NCBI GenBank assembly: GCA_947478965.1
Contig: CANJXW010000042.1
Span: 1 to 5,918 of the forward strand
Length of the DNA: 5,918 bases
Source of the DNA: Candidatus Nanopelagicaceae bacterium
GTDB lineage: Bacteria; Actinomycetota; Actinomycetes; Nanopelagicales; Nanopelagicaceae
Direction of reading: 5' to 3'
Within the stretch, counting starts at the first letter, position 1; each line of letters opens with the position of its first letter. The notes under the pieces are model-generated. The model did no database searches, was not told the origin of the DNA, and saw only the letters and a list, made by a program, of their open reading frames with translations. Positions 1 to 5,613 of the stretch are shown one piece after another. The position numbers and the translations under genes are program-made.

Positions 1-94
1 ATTTTTTGCACAGGTTATTGGTTAACGAGATCATCCTGGCTTCCTCGGCCCGCTTCCCCTGTCTCAACATCCAAAGTCGAGACCGTTCACCCCC
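1..94 (-). ncRNA. ssrA: tmRNA (ssrA), 5' part, cut by the window edge
   Basis: Transfer-messenger RNA, which with SmpB rescues stalled ribosomes and adds a degradation tag. Read on the minus strand from 94, the sequence begins GGGGGTGAACGGTCTCGACT and continues with a GGGGAAGCGGGCCGAGG segment. This closely matches the 5' tRNA-like end and following helix of actinobacterial tmRNAs as I remember them (Mycobacterium begins GGGGCTGAACGGTTTCGACT). An AACCAATAA stretch then corresponds to the region just before the tag reading frame. A plausible resume codon is GCA at 9-7, giving a tag beginning Ala-Lys-Asn, but the exact frame is uncertain because the rest of the tag is outside the window. The 3' half, with the T-arm and acceptor strand, is missing. 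Position downstream of smpB on the same strand is the usual actinobacterial arrangement. The mature 5' end at 94 is inferred from similarity. Confidence 0.85.
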
Positions 95-118
95 AAGTTT
101 TGTATCTCTACAAATTTG

Positions 119-180
119 GGAACTAGAAACGTTGCTTACTTCGAAAACGCTTTCACGTATCGACTAAGCGAATTAGTTCC
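119..180 (-). repeat. nested inverted repeat upstream of ssrA
   Basis: On the minus strand GGAACTA (180-174) is perfectly complementary to TAGTTCC (125-119). Inside it, GCTTA (138-134, plus strand sense) pairs with TAAGC (165-169) and can be extended by one G-U and one A-T pair. A small apical GAAA/TTTC pair is also possible (143-146 with 151-154). The arms together could form a three-tier stem of about 62 bases. It ends about 25 bases upstream of the tmRNA 5' end, so it overlaps the expected promoter zone. Role unknown; chance pairing in AT-rich DNA is possible. Confidence 0.4.
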
Positions 181-293
181 ACTATGTAATTATTTATATC
201 GCAATTATTGCTAGAACTTTCGATCTAACTTTCAGCGCCATATTTTTACTTCTTTACTGCTCTTCTTTTCTTTGCTCAGTGTATAGAACAGTT

Positions 294-326
294 GGGGCCT
301 GCTGAAAATTCCCGCAGGCATACCCC
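294..326 (-). terminator. hairpin after smpB, possible terminator
   Basis: On the minus strand GCCTGC (319-314) pairs with GCAGGC (302-297) around an 11-base loop. Flanking GGG and CCC can lengthen the stem across a small bulge. It begins about 15 bases after the smpB stop codon. There is no U-tract afterwards (the next bases are AACTGTTC), so it is not a classical intrinsic terminator. It could still act as a 3' end stabiliser or a U-less terminator of the kind proposed for actinobacteria. Confidence 0.4.
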
Positions 327-341
327 AGAAAGTAATGAGAA

Positions 342-824
342 CTAGCGGGTTTTGCCTGAGCTACGGCGCGAGACTTCACGGTCGACCTCACGCGTAGATT
401 GGCGCTCCATGAGCGCAGCGCGCTTATCGTGCGTCTTCTTGCCACGCGCTACTGCGATCTCGATCTTGGCTTTTCCATCTTTGAAGTAGAGCTGGAGCGG
501 AATGAGCGTGAGCCCACCCTCTTTGATCTTCAAGTGGAGCTTCTTAATCTCAGAGCTATGTACCAATAATTTACGCTCACGACGAGGAACATGGTTGGTC
601 CAGGTGCCCTCGGTGTATTCGGGGATATGTACGCCAGCGAGCCAGAGCTCACCGCCCTGCACGTGGGCGTATCCATCAATGAGGGATGCACGCCCTGCTC
701 TGAGTGATTTGACCTCGGTGCCCGTTAGGACGATTCCGCACTCATAAACATCTTCGATCGAATAATCATGGCGCGCTTTTTTATTTTGCGCGATGAGCTT
801 GCGGCCAACTTCCTTCACCATCAT
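342..824 (-). CDS. smpB: SsrA-binding protein SmpB
   Basis: SmpB binds the tRNA-like domain of tmRNA and delivers it to the empty A site of ribosomes stalled on broken mRNA. The 160-residue product shows the family's core: an N-terminal [15 protein letters not shown] stretch, the [16 protein letters not shown] segment of the OB-fold, the [13 protein letters not shown] loop and the [24 protein letters not shown] block. It ends in a basic tail rich in Arg, Lys and Ser, which is disordered in free SmpB and occupies the mRNA channel. Length is normal for the family. I start at ATG 824 because GAGAGG lies 8 bases upstream. A GTG at 830 would place that site only 2 bases away, and ATG 821 and GTG 818 are less well placed. 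The gene follows ftsX by 84 bases and precedes ssrA, the RNA partner. It ends in TAG. Identification is firm; only the start is open to a few codons. Confidence 0.96.
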   Translation of the reverse strand: MMVKEVGRKLIAQNKKARHDYSIEDVYECGIVLTGTEVKSLRAGRASLIDGYAHVQGGELWLAGVHIPEYTEGTWTNHVPRRERKLLVHSSEIKKLHLKIKEGGLTLIPLQLYFKDGKAKIEIAVARGKKTHDKRAALMERQSTREVDREVSRRSSGKTR

Positions 825-858
825 GCTCACCGCCTCTCGTACCTGAATTATTAGATAG

Positions 859-892
859 AGGCGAGTCTACCCTCCAGCACAGATAGCCGCCT
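859..892 (-). terminator. hairpin in the ftsX-smpB gap
   Basis: On the minus strand AGGCG (892-888) pairs with CGCCT (863-859), and inside it CTATC (886-882) pairs with GGTAG (871-867) with one G-U. The stem is two 5-bp helices around a 1x3 internal loop and a 10-base apical loop. It begins about 17 bases after the ftsX stop, and no U-tract follows. It may terminate or attenuate transcription between ftsX and smpB, or only stabilise the ftsX mRNA end. Confidence 0.4.
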
Positions 893-908
893 GAAGGGTA
901 AGGCGCGC

Positions 909-1811
909 TTAAACCTTGAGGTAGCGACGAAGAGTGATGAGAGATGCTCCAGTTGAAACAACGAAACCGGTAAGGAGCAACCATCCTGATGCAACCCAGA
1001 CCTCGGACCATCCAAAGAATTTTGTAAAGGTAAGAAGTGGAGCGACCTTTGAATCAATCACGGTCTTGAGCGCGGCGAGTAACCCTGTCGCAAGACCCCA
1101 ACCGATAAGAGCGGAGATAACTCCTTCGAGAAGGAATGGAAGTTGAATCGACCACGATGATGCTCCAACGAGTTTCATCACACCAGTTTCGCGGCGGCGG
1201 TTAAATGCTGCGATGCGAAGGGTATTTGAAATTAGAAGCGCTGCAGTCAGAACTGATGCAAGTCCAACGATCAATGCGCCATTTCGAAGTACACCAAGTA
1301 ATTTAAAGAACTTCTCAAGAATCGAACGTTGATCTTGAACCACATCAACACCTGGTCGCCCAGAGAATGCGCTGACAACTACATCAAATTGTGTTGGGTC
1401 TTTTAGTTTGACGCGGAATGATTCTGGCAATTGATCTTGAGTTACATTTTGAGCGATCGCTGATTCTTTAAAGCGCTCTTGGAAACGCTTGTACGCCTCT
1501 GATTGAGATTCATAGAAAACGCTAGCTACAACGGGCAGCGCTTCGAGATCGCTCTTAATACTCAATCTCTGATCGGGAGTAACTATTCCACCAGAACATG
1601 ATGGTGATTCTGAGAGTGAACCACAAAGGTAAACAGATACTTCAATCTTGTCATACCAATAATCTTTCATTGCGCCCACTTGTGCATTTGAGAGCAAGCC
1701 GATTCCAAGGAGAGATAGTGAAATTGCAGTTGTAACGACCACAGCAAAAGTCATTGTGAGGTTACGACGAAGTCCAATTCGTACTTCACTTAAAAGAAAC
1801 CTTGCGCGCAT
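909..1811 (-). CDS. ftsX: cell-division ABC-type membrane protein FtsX
   Basis: FtsX is the membrane subunit of FtsEX. It does not transport a substrate but transmits ATP-driven changes in FtsE to peptidoglycan hydrolases at the septum. The 300-residue protein has the FtsX layout: a short cytoplasmic N-terminus with RIGLRRNLTMT, TM1 at about 20-42, an extracellular domain at about 43-172, TM2 at about 177-200, TM3 at about 222-248, TM4 at about 271-293 and a basic C-terminus. The loop after TM2 carries FNRRRETGVMKLVGAS (203-218), the family's coupling segment that contacts FtsE. Two cysteines (63 and 72) lie in the outer domain and could form a disulfide. The ATG start at 1811 has AGGGG about 8 bases upstream. 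Length is typical of actinobacterial FtsX. No M23 or NlpC/P60 hydrolase gene lies beside it, so its hydrolase partner must be elsewhere. Confidence 0.95.
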   Translation of the reverse strand: MRARFLLSEVRIGLRRNLTMTFAVVVTTAISLSLLGIGLLSNAQVGAMKDYWYDKIEVSVYLCGSLSESPSCSGGIVTPDQRLSIKSDLEALPVVASVFYESQSEAYKRFQERFKESAIAQNVTQDQLPESFRVKLKDPTQFDVVVSAFSGRPGVDVVQDQRSILEKFFKLLGVLRNGALIVGLASVLTAALLISNTLRIAAFNRRRETGVMKLVGASSWSIQLPFLLEGVISALIGWGLATGLLAALKTVIDSKVAPLLTFTKFFGWSEVWVASGWLLLTGFVVSTGASLITLRRYLKV

Positions 1812-1880
1812 CTGCGTTACCCCTGTGTCCGTTGGTTACGTATCTGAATTAAGTCGTTATTTGTATTCATAAAATTACCG

Positions 1881-2570
1881 TTAACCCGTGTAACCATAAA
1901 CACCGCGAATTTGATCGCGGATAACATGGCCCGCATCGAGTTCGATCACGCGCTTGCGCATCTGATCTACGATCCCTGCATCGTGAGTTGCCATCAAAAC
2001 AGTAGTACCTTCGCGGTTAATACGATCAAGCAACTTCATAATTCCAACAGAGGTCGCAGGATCTAAGTTTCCTGTTGGCTCATCAGCGATGATGATCGCT
2101 GGACGGCTTACATATGCGCGGGCGATTGCAACGCGTTGCTGTTCTCCACCCGAAATCTCATTGGGTAGGCGATCGCCCTTATCTTCAAGTCCAACAAGTT
2201 CAAGAACTTCAGGAACTTCGCGATCGATTTCACGCTTTGAATAACCAAGGACGTGAAGAGTAAAGGCAACATTCTCTGAAATGGTCTTATTTGGAAGAAG
2301 GCGGAAATCCTGAAAGACAGTTCCGACCTGGCGGCGAAGCTCAGGAACTTTATGGTTTGCAAGAGTACGAAGATCCTTGCCTGCAACATGGATGATTCCT
2401 GTAGTCGGACGCTCTTCGCGCAAGATCAATCGCAAGAAAGTTGACTTGCCTGAACCGGAAAGACCTACAAGGAAAACGAATTCACCTTTGACGATTTCGA
2501 GGTTGACGCTCTCGAGTGCAGGACGTTCCTGCCCTGGGTATAGCTTCGTTACATTCTCAAAACGAATCAC
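1881..2570 (-). CDS. ftsE: cell-division ATP-binding protein FtsE
   Basis: ABC ATPase of the FtsEX complex, on the inner face of the membrane at the division site. All nucleotide-binding motifs are intact in the 229-residue product: Walker [10 protein letters not shown] (36-44), Q-loop Gln87 in VFQDFRLLP, signature SGGEQ (140-144), Walker B IIIADE (159-164), D-loop NLD (168-170) and the H-loop histidine (196) in ATHD. The VFQDFRLLP segment and the short C-terminus without extra domains fit FtsE better than a transporter ATPase, and ftsX follows directly. The start is GTG at 2570, supported by a strong AGGAG five bases upstream. The gap to ftsX is 69 bases, more than the overlap or near-overlap common for this pair. 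The final bases encode GYTG and end in TAA. Confidence 0.96.
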   Translation of the reverse strand: MIRFENVTKLYPGQERPALESVNLEIVKGEFVFLVGLSGSGKSTFLRLILREERPTTGIIHVAGKDLRTLANHKVPELRRQVGTVFQDFRLLPNKTISENVAFTLHVLGYSKREIDREVPEVLELVGLEDKGDRLPNEISGGEQQRVAIARAYVSRPAIIIADEPTGNLDPATSVGIMKLLDRINREGTTVLMATHDAGIVDQMRKRVIELDAGHVIRDQIRGVYGYTG

Positions 2571-2601
2571 TCGAACTCCTAAATAACTACTTGGGCTTGG
2601 C

Positions 2602-2607
2602 GCCGTA
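2602..2607 (-). promoter_or_regulatory. possible -10 region before ftsE (approximate)
   Basis: The 135-base gap between the prfB stop and ftsE contains on the minus strand a TACATAAACTAG stretch (about 2625-2613), in which TAAACT fits a TANNNT -10 box. No convincing -35 lies 16-18 bases upstream. It lies just after a hairpin that could end the prfB transcript, so a separate ftsE-ftsX promoter here is plausible. The coordinates given are only a marker within this interval. Weak evidence. Confidence 0.15.
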
Positions 2608-2628
2608 ATGGAACTAGTTTATGTACAC

Positions 2629-2656
2629 AGGGCGAAAATCCAGCCCACATCGCCCT
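2629..2656 (-). terminator. 7-bp hairpin between prfB and ftsE
   Basis: On the minus strand AGGGCGA (2656-2650) is perfectly complementary to TCGCCCT (2635-2629), with a 14-base loop. It begins 50 bases after the prfB stop codon and lies 59 bases before the ftsE start. No U-run follows (GTGTACAT). It could mark the end of the prfB transcript, a processing site, or an element in the ftsE leader. Confidence 0.4.
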
Positions 2657-2705
2657 TATTTCTTCGGATTCTCAGAAATTCTCACGCGTAGAGTGAAATT
2701 AATTA

Positions 2706-3806
2706 CTATGTACTTGACCTTCTCCAGCGGATTCCAGCTTCAATAAAATCATCAATTTCGCCATTAAGGACCGCGGCAGTATTTCCTGTCTCATGCCCAT
2801 TTCGAAGATCTTTTACCATTTGATATGGCGCAAGAACATAGGAGCGCATCTGATTTCCCCATGAGCCTGAGTTGTCACCCTTGAGAGCATTGATCTTTGC
2901 TTGCTCTTCTTGTCTGCGGCGTTCCAAGAGTTTTGATTGCAAAACAGCCATCGCCGTTGCCTTATTTTGAATTTGAGAACGCTCGTTCTGACACGAAACA
3001 ACAATCCCTGTCGGTATATGCGTCAATCGCACAGCAGAGTCCGTTGTGTTAACGCCTTGGCCACCAGGACCAGATGAGCGATAAACATCCACACGAATCT
3101 CTTTTTCATCAATTTCGATGTGATCGCTCTGTTCTACAACTGGAACGACTTCGACACCGGCGAAGGATGTATGGCGACGGCTCTGGCTATCAAAGGGCGA
3201 GATACGCACAAGGCGGTGAGTACCCTGCTCGACCGAGAGGGTTCCATAGGCATACGGAGCATTTACGCGGAAGGTTGTGGATTTAATTCCCGCTTCTTCC
3301 GCGTATGACGTTTCTAAGACATCGACCTTGAATTCATGCCTTTCGCAATAACGAAGGTACATGCGCATGAGCATCTCGGCCCAGTCTGCTGCTTCGACTC
3401 CGCCAGCTTCAGATCGGATCGTTATGAGTGCATCGCGGTCGTCATATTCGCCATTGAGCAAAGTTGTGACTTCGAGTTCGCTAATAGCTTTAACTGTTGA
3501 ATCTAATTCGGTCTCTGCATCTTTAAGTCCAGAACCATCTGGTTCGCTCATCGCAAGTTCAAAGAGAATGGGAAGATCTTCAACGTGGCGGCGAAGGGTC
3601 TTTAGCCGTGCAATCGTACTTTGCACTCGCGAAAGTTTGCTCGTTACTTTCTGAGCTTTCTCTGGATCGTCCCAAAGATTTGGAACTCCCGCCTCAGCTT
3701 CGAGTACTTCTGCTTCGGCTTCTAGCTTTGGAAGATTGAGGACCTTTTCAATAGATACAAGAGTTGCATCAATTGCTGCAATCTCAAGGTTGTATTCGCG
3801 GGCCAT
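2706..3806 (-). CDS. prfB: peptide chain release factor 2 (RF2)
   Basis: RF2 recognises UAA and UGA stop codons in the ribosomal A site and triggers release of the finished protein. The 366-residue product has the N-terminal helical domain (about 1-110), the stop-codon anticodon-like tripeptide SPF (203-205, in [15 protein letters not shown]) and the catalytic GGQ (248-250, in [10 protein letters not shown]). The residue four before GGQ is Ser. SPF rather than P-A/V-T separates it from RF1. The gene is one continuous frame. Where many bacteria have an in-frame UGA with a +1 frameshift near codon 26, this protein reads NLPKLEAE, so the autoregulatory shift is absent. It ends on TAG, a codon read by RF1 only. 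The ATG at 3806 has no Shine-Dalgarno sequence but has a TATTCT box six bases upstream, suggesting a leaderless mRNA. It lies 87 bases after the last pilus gene. Confidence 0.97.
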   Translation of the reverse strand: MAREYNLEIAAIDATLVSIEKVLNLPKLEAEAEVLEAEAGVPNLWDDPEKAQKVTSKLSRVQSTIARLKTLRRHVEDLPILFELAMSEPDGSGLKDAETELDSTVKAISELEVTTLLNGEYDDRDALITIRSEAGGVEAADWAEMLMRMYLRYCERHEFKVDVLETSYAEEAGIKSTTFRVNAPYAYGTLSVEQGTHRLVRISPFDSQSRRHTSFAGVEVVPVVEQSDHIEIDEKEIRVDVYRSSGPGGQGVNTTDSAVRLTHIPTGIVVSCQNERSQIQNKATAMAVLQSKLLERRRQEEQAKINALKGDNSGSWGNQMRSYVLAPYQMVKDLRNGHETGNTAAVLNGEIDDFIEAGIRWRRSST

Positions 3807-3812
3807 GGGTTA

Positions 3813-3818
3813 AGAATA
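3813..3818 (-). promoter_or_regulatory. putative -10 box of a leaderless prfB promoter
   Basis: On the minus strand TATTCT is followed by six bases (TAACCC) and then the prfB ATG, so transcription starting at the usual distance would begin at the A of the start codon. No ribosome binding site is present in the 20 bases before the ATG, which fits leaderless translation, common in actinobacteria. No clear -35 box is seen about 17 bases upstream. Confidence 0.4.
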
Positions 3819-3857
3819 GCGAGTAAGACCACCATCTGATCACCGCATTGCTCTGAT

Positions 3858-3901
3858 CTAGAGAATGAGAAAACCAAACTAGAGAAATCCAAGCTAGAGA
3901 A
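3858..3901. repeat. three copies of CTAGAGAA at the end of the pilus operon
   Basis: The octamer CTAGAGAA (plus strand) occurs at 3858-3865, 3879-3886 and 3894-3901. The last copy contains the stop codon of the TadG-like gene. The segments between copies are also alike (minus strand TTGGATTTCTCTAG and TTTGGTTTTCTC), so this looks like a degenerate short tandem duplication. Function unknown. Confidence 0.5.
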
Positions 3902-4436
3902 TTCGGATCCCAAAAAGATAGAAACCTTGATCTCGAGTATTTACCGTTCCGACGGTTGAATGAATTTCCATACTTTGAGCGCCAAGAAGTGGAACTGCAA
4001 GGGGCAAGGTAACGCGGGCAGAGACTCTTACTTGGATTGAAAATCCATCACAGTACAGTTCATCGATTTTAAGGTCACTTAATTCCACCCTCGTTAGAGA
4101 GCGATCACCACTGACCCAATCCTCAAGCCCTTGTTCGACATCAGATCTAGCTGCGTTGCAATCGATTGGAACACCTGGATCATCAGGACCTACGCCAAAG
4201 AGGTTTGCCGCCATTGTTGTTGCATCGAATTCACCTTGGTAATAAGCCTCTTTATTTAAGTTTCTGACTCCGCGCTGTGCAGCTGATTCTGTTGCTTGGG
4301 TGAGCGAACGTTTCGCAATGGCAACTTCAGCCACATCGGTAATGATGATGAGCAAAAGAATGGTTATGAGAAAGAAAGCTAGAACAAGAATTGAGATAGA
4401 TCCTCGCTCATCCTTTATTCGAGACTTTATTTCCAT
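3894..4436 (-). CDS. TadG-like / pilus-assembly membrane protein
   Basis: Small single-pass protein of 180 residues, probably a minor component or assembly factor of the Tad pilus. The N-terminus is short and charged (MEIKSRIKDERGS). It is followed by one hydrophobic helix (about 14-33) and then a TDVAEVAIAKRSLTQATESAAQRG stretch (33-56) like the segment after the helix in TadG and TadE-like proteins. The remaining 120 residues should lie outside the membrane and contain two cysteines (93 and 129) that could pair. DERG|S resembles a prepilin-peptidase site, but the position-5 residue is Leu rather than Glu. The ATG at 4436 overlaps the end of the preceding gene (ATGGAAATAA), so translation is probably coupled. 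The gene is last in the pilus cluster and ends in TAG. Assignment rests on motif layout and neighbours; the outer domain was not recognised. Confidence 0.7.
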   Translation of the reverse strand: MEIKSRIKDERGSISILVLAFFLITILLLIIITDVAEVAIAKRSLTQATESAAQRGVRNLNKEAYYQGEFDATTMAANLFGVGPDDPGVPIDCNAARSDVEQGLEDWVSGDRSLTRVELSDLKIDELYCDGFSIQVRVSARVTLPLAVPLLGAQSMEIHSTVGTVNTRDQGFYLFGIRIL

Positions 4437-4897
4437 GGAGATACGTATTCCTGTGCCGAAGCAACAACCATCCGATCACTCTGTTGAGATTTAATTTCAA
4501 CCCTTGCTCTGACTCGCCCATTCGGGGATAAGCAAGGTGAATCCGAACAATCAAATGTTATTGAAAGGTTGTGGAGTTGAGCCACGCTCAATCCAAGTTC
4601 TCTTCCACCCACTCGGATTACCTCACCTGCAACAAAGCGACCTGCCTCATCACTAGAACTAGAGACGAAAGCTCGAACGCTCTCTCGCGCAAGGGTGCGC
4701 GCAATTGATTCCTCCGAACTCAACGAAGCAAATTGCTGAAGGAAGAGAAAGATAGGGATGAAGAGCGGGATTGCCAAGGCGCAGAATTCAACGCTCGCAC
4801 TTGCTCGTTCATCGCGTAGATAGCTGAACATTTTAGGAAAAGTTCGCAGAAGTAAGCGAGGCTGCACCCTGAAATCAATGCTCTGTTCAGATCTCAT
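4427..4897 (-). CDS. TadE-like pseudopilin
   Basis: A 156-residue single-pass protein of the TadE type, a minor pilin-like factor needed for Flp pilus assembly in related systems. After a basic leader the sequence DERASASVEF (29-38) is a near-standard pseudopilin processing site: cleavage after Ala32 would put Glu37 at position 5, with Ala replacing the usual Gly at -1. A hydrophobic helix follows (about 38-56), then a charged outer domain containing an FDCSDSPC pair of cysteines. I chose ATG 4897 because AAAGAGAG lies about 5 bases upstream. The frame can be extended to a TTG at 4963, which would overlap the previous gene by 23 bases but has its purine run too close. An inner ATG at 4831 lacks a ribosome binding site. 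The last bases overlap the next gene by 10. The best-supported pseudopilin of the three. Confidence 0.75.
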   Translation of the reverse strand: MRSEQSIDFRVQPRLLLRTFPKMFSYLRDERASASVEFCALAIPLFIPIFLFLQQFASLSSEESIARTLARESVRAFVSSSSDEAGRFVAGEVIRVGGRELGLSVAQLHNLSITFDCSDSPCLSPNGRVRARVEIKSQQSDRMVVASAQEYVSPWK

Positions 4898-4940
4898 TTC
4901 AACTCTCTTTCCCGAAGGTGACTTGCCAATCCATACGAAC

Positions 4941-5315
4941 TCATCGCTGCTCGATGACTGCAATACCTTTTTCGGTGCTTTCGATGACGCTTCCGAGAAT
5001 GGCTGAAAGTCCTGGAATAAGTAGTGGGATCTGCCTATCTTTCTTAGTAACTAGGATTCTCAGTTTCTGAAAACTATCTGGAGAATCGAGCGAAATGATT
5101 GTGTCATCTCGAGATAACTCGCCAGATATTGCACGAATTGACGCTTGGTTCTGAGAACTGATCGCAGATTCATTTCGTAGAAAGATCACCAAGATAAGTT
5201 GCATCGCACAAAGAAAGAGAAAGACCAGCGGAATTAAAACCAGCGCGCTTTCTGTATTTCCTCGCTCGTCCTGAAGAAAACGACTGCTCCGAGATCGACA
5301 CTTCGCAATCAACAC
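4941..5315 (-). CDS. TadE/TadF-like pilus assembly protein
   Basis: A 124-residue single-pass protein with the same layout as its neighbours: a basic leader (KCRSRSSRFLQ), the DERGN motif (16-20), a hydrophobic helix (about 24-46) and an outer domain of about 75 residues without cysteines. The sequence around the putative cleavage site is G|NTES, so the Glu is at position 3 rather than 5. The frame is open up to a TTG at 5435, but that region overlaps the upstream pilin-like gene and its translation looks unlike a protein leader. I place the start at GTG 5315, two bases after the stop of that gene (TAGCAGTG). No good ribosome binding site is present, so translation is probably coupled to the gene before. 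TTG 5312 is an alternative. It ends in TGA, the only such stop in the window. Family assignment is by position, size and motif. Confidence 0.65.
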   Translation of the reverse strand: MLIAKCRSRSSRFLQDERGNTESALVLIPLVFLFLCAMQLILVIFLRNESAISSQNQASIRAISGELSRDDTIISLDSPDSFQKLRILVTKKDRQIPLLIPGLSAILGSVIESTEKGIAVIEQR

Positions 5316-5317
5316 TG

Positions 5318-5572
5318 CTAGCGGATTCCATTCATTGAATCTAAAGAGTTCTTTAAAATTGAAGTTAGTCGTGGAGCGGCAATCGTCCAGATTGCGGTGA
5401 CTAGTCCGGTTGTCATCAGAACAACAAGTACCCAACCAGGAACATCGCCTCGTTCGCTCTTGAGATGGCTATAAAACTCAGTTTCTCTAAATCTACTGAA
5501 AACACCAGCTATTTTTTGCTGAGTCTGGATGATCTTTACATTGAACTTCTCAACATATGTTGTTACTGACAT
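5318..5572 (-). CDS. Flp-pilin-like small membrane protein
   Basis: An 84-residue protein in the position of the Flp major pilin, directly after tadC. The first 42 residues are polar, and SERGDVPGWVLVVLMTTGL (39-57) leads into one hydrophobic helix (about 47-66), with about 18 residues after it. Cleavage after Gly42 would leave a mature peptide of 42 residues, within the small range of Flp pilins, and a long 42-residue leader. The classical G|xxxxEY processing motif is missing: position 5 is Trp47, and Asp43-Val-Pro-Gly replaces the usual small residues. I recall similar ERGDVPGWVL proteins after tadC in other actinobacteria, but could not check. The ATG at 5572 has AAAGGG about 7 bases upstream. 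A 16-bp tandem repeat array and a small hairpin (5592-5604) lie just upstream. It could instead be a minor pilin or anchor, with the true Flp elsewhere. Confidence 0.65.
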   Translation of the reverse strand: MSVTTYVEKFNVKIIQTQQKIAGVFSRFRETEFYSHLKSERGDVPGWVLVVLMTTGLVTAIWTIAAPRLTSILKNSLDSMNGIR

Positions 5573-5591
5573 CGCATTTCCCTTTCGTTTG

Positions 5592-5604
5592 CCGCATCGA
5601 GCGG
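5592..5604 (-). other. small hairpin in the leader of the pilin-like gene
   Basis: CCGC and GCGG (4 bp, 5-base loop) lie about 9 bases before the AAAGGG ribosome binding site of the 84-residue gene. Short, and possibly chance. Confidence 0.25.
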
Positions 5605-5613
5605 GTTAGTTCT

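Larger units (their letters stand above)
95..341. other. smpB-ssrA intergenic region
   Basis: An AT-rich stretch of about 247 bases with no convincing protein gene. It holds a hairpin just after the smpB stop (294-326), a 15-codon open frame on the minus strand (241-194) without a ribosome binding site, and a nested inverted repeat (119-180) about 25 bases before the tmRNA 5' end. The ssrA promoter should lie here, but I could not pick a -35/-10 pair with confidence. The region around 100-110 (minus strand TAGAGATACAAA) is the likeliest place for the -10. Confidence 0.5.

Noticed and set aside
194..241. 15-codon minus-strand frame in the smpB-ssrA gap
   Set aside because: Too short, no clear ribosome binding site, in AT-rich DNA where such frames arise by chance.
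254..445. Minus-strand open frame of 63 codons overlapping the smpB 3' end
   Set aside because: Its first part is smpB in another frame and the rest covers the hairpin region; no ribosome binding site or family resemblance.
502..747. Plus-strand open frame of 81 codons
   Set aside because: It lies entirely opposite smpB, has no recognisable domain and its composition is that of an antisense reading of a conserved gene.
1834..1900. GGTTAC/GTAACC inverted repeat around the ftsE-ftsX gap
   Set aside because: Only 6 bp with a loop of about 50 bases and one arm inside the ftsE coding region; expected by chance.
3361..3654. Plus-strand open frame of 97 codons
   Set aside because: Antisense to the well-conserved prfB; Ser-rich low-complexity translation is typical of shadow frames.
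3830..3865. CTCT/AGAG stem in the tad-prfB gap as a terminator
   Set aside because: A 4-bp stem with a 5-base loop and no U-tract is too weak to call.
4898..4963. Upstream extension of the TadE-like gene to a TTG at 4963
   Set aside because: The purine run before it is only about 2 bases away, while ATG 4897 has a better-spaced AAAGAGAG.
5316..5435. Upstream extension of the TadE/F-like gene to a TTG at 5435
   Set aside because: It would overlap the pilin-like gene by about 118 bases and the extra residues do not resemble a pilin leader; GTG 5315 next to the upstream stop is more plausible.
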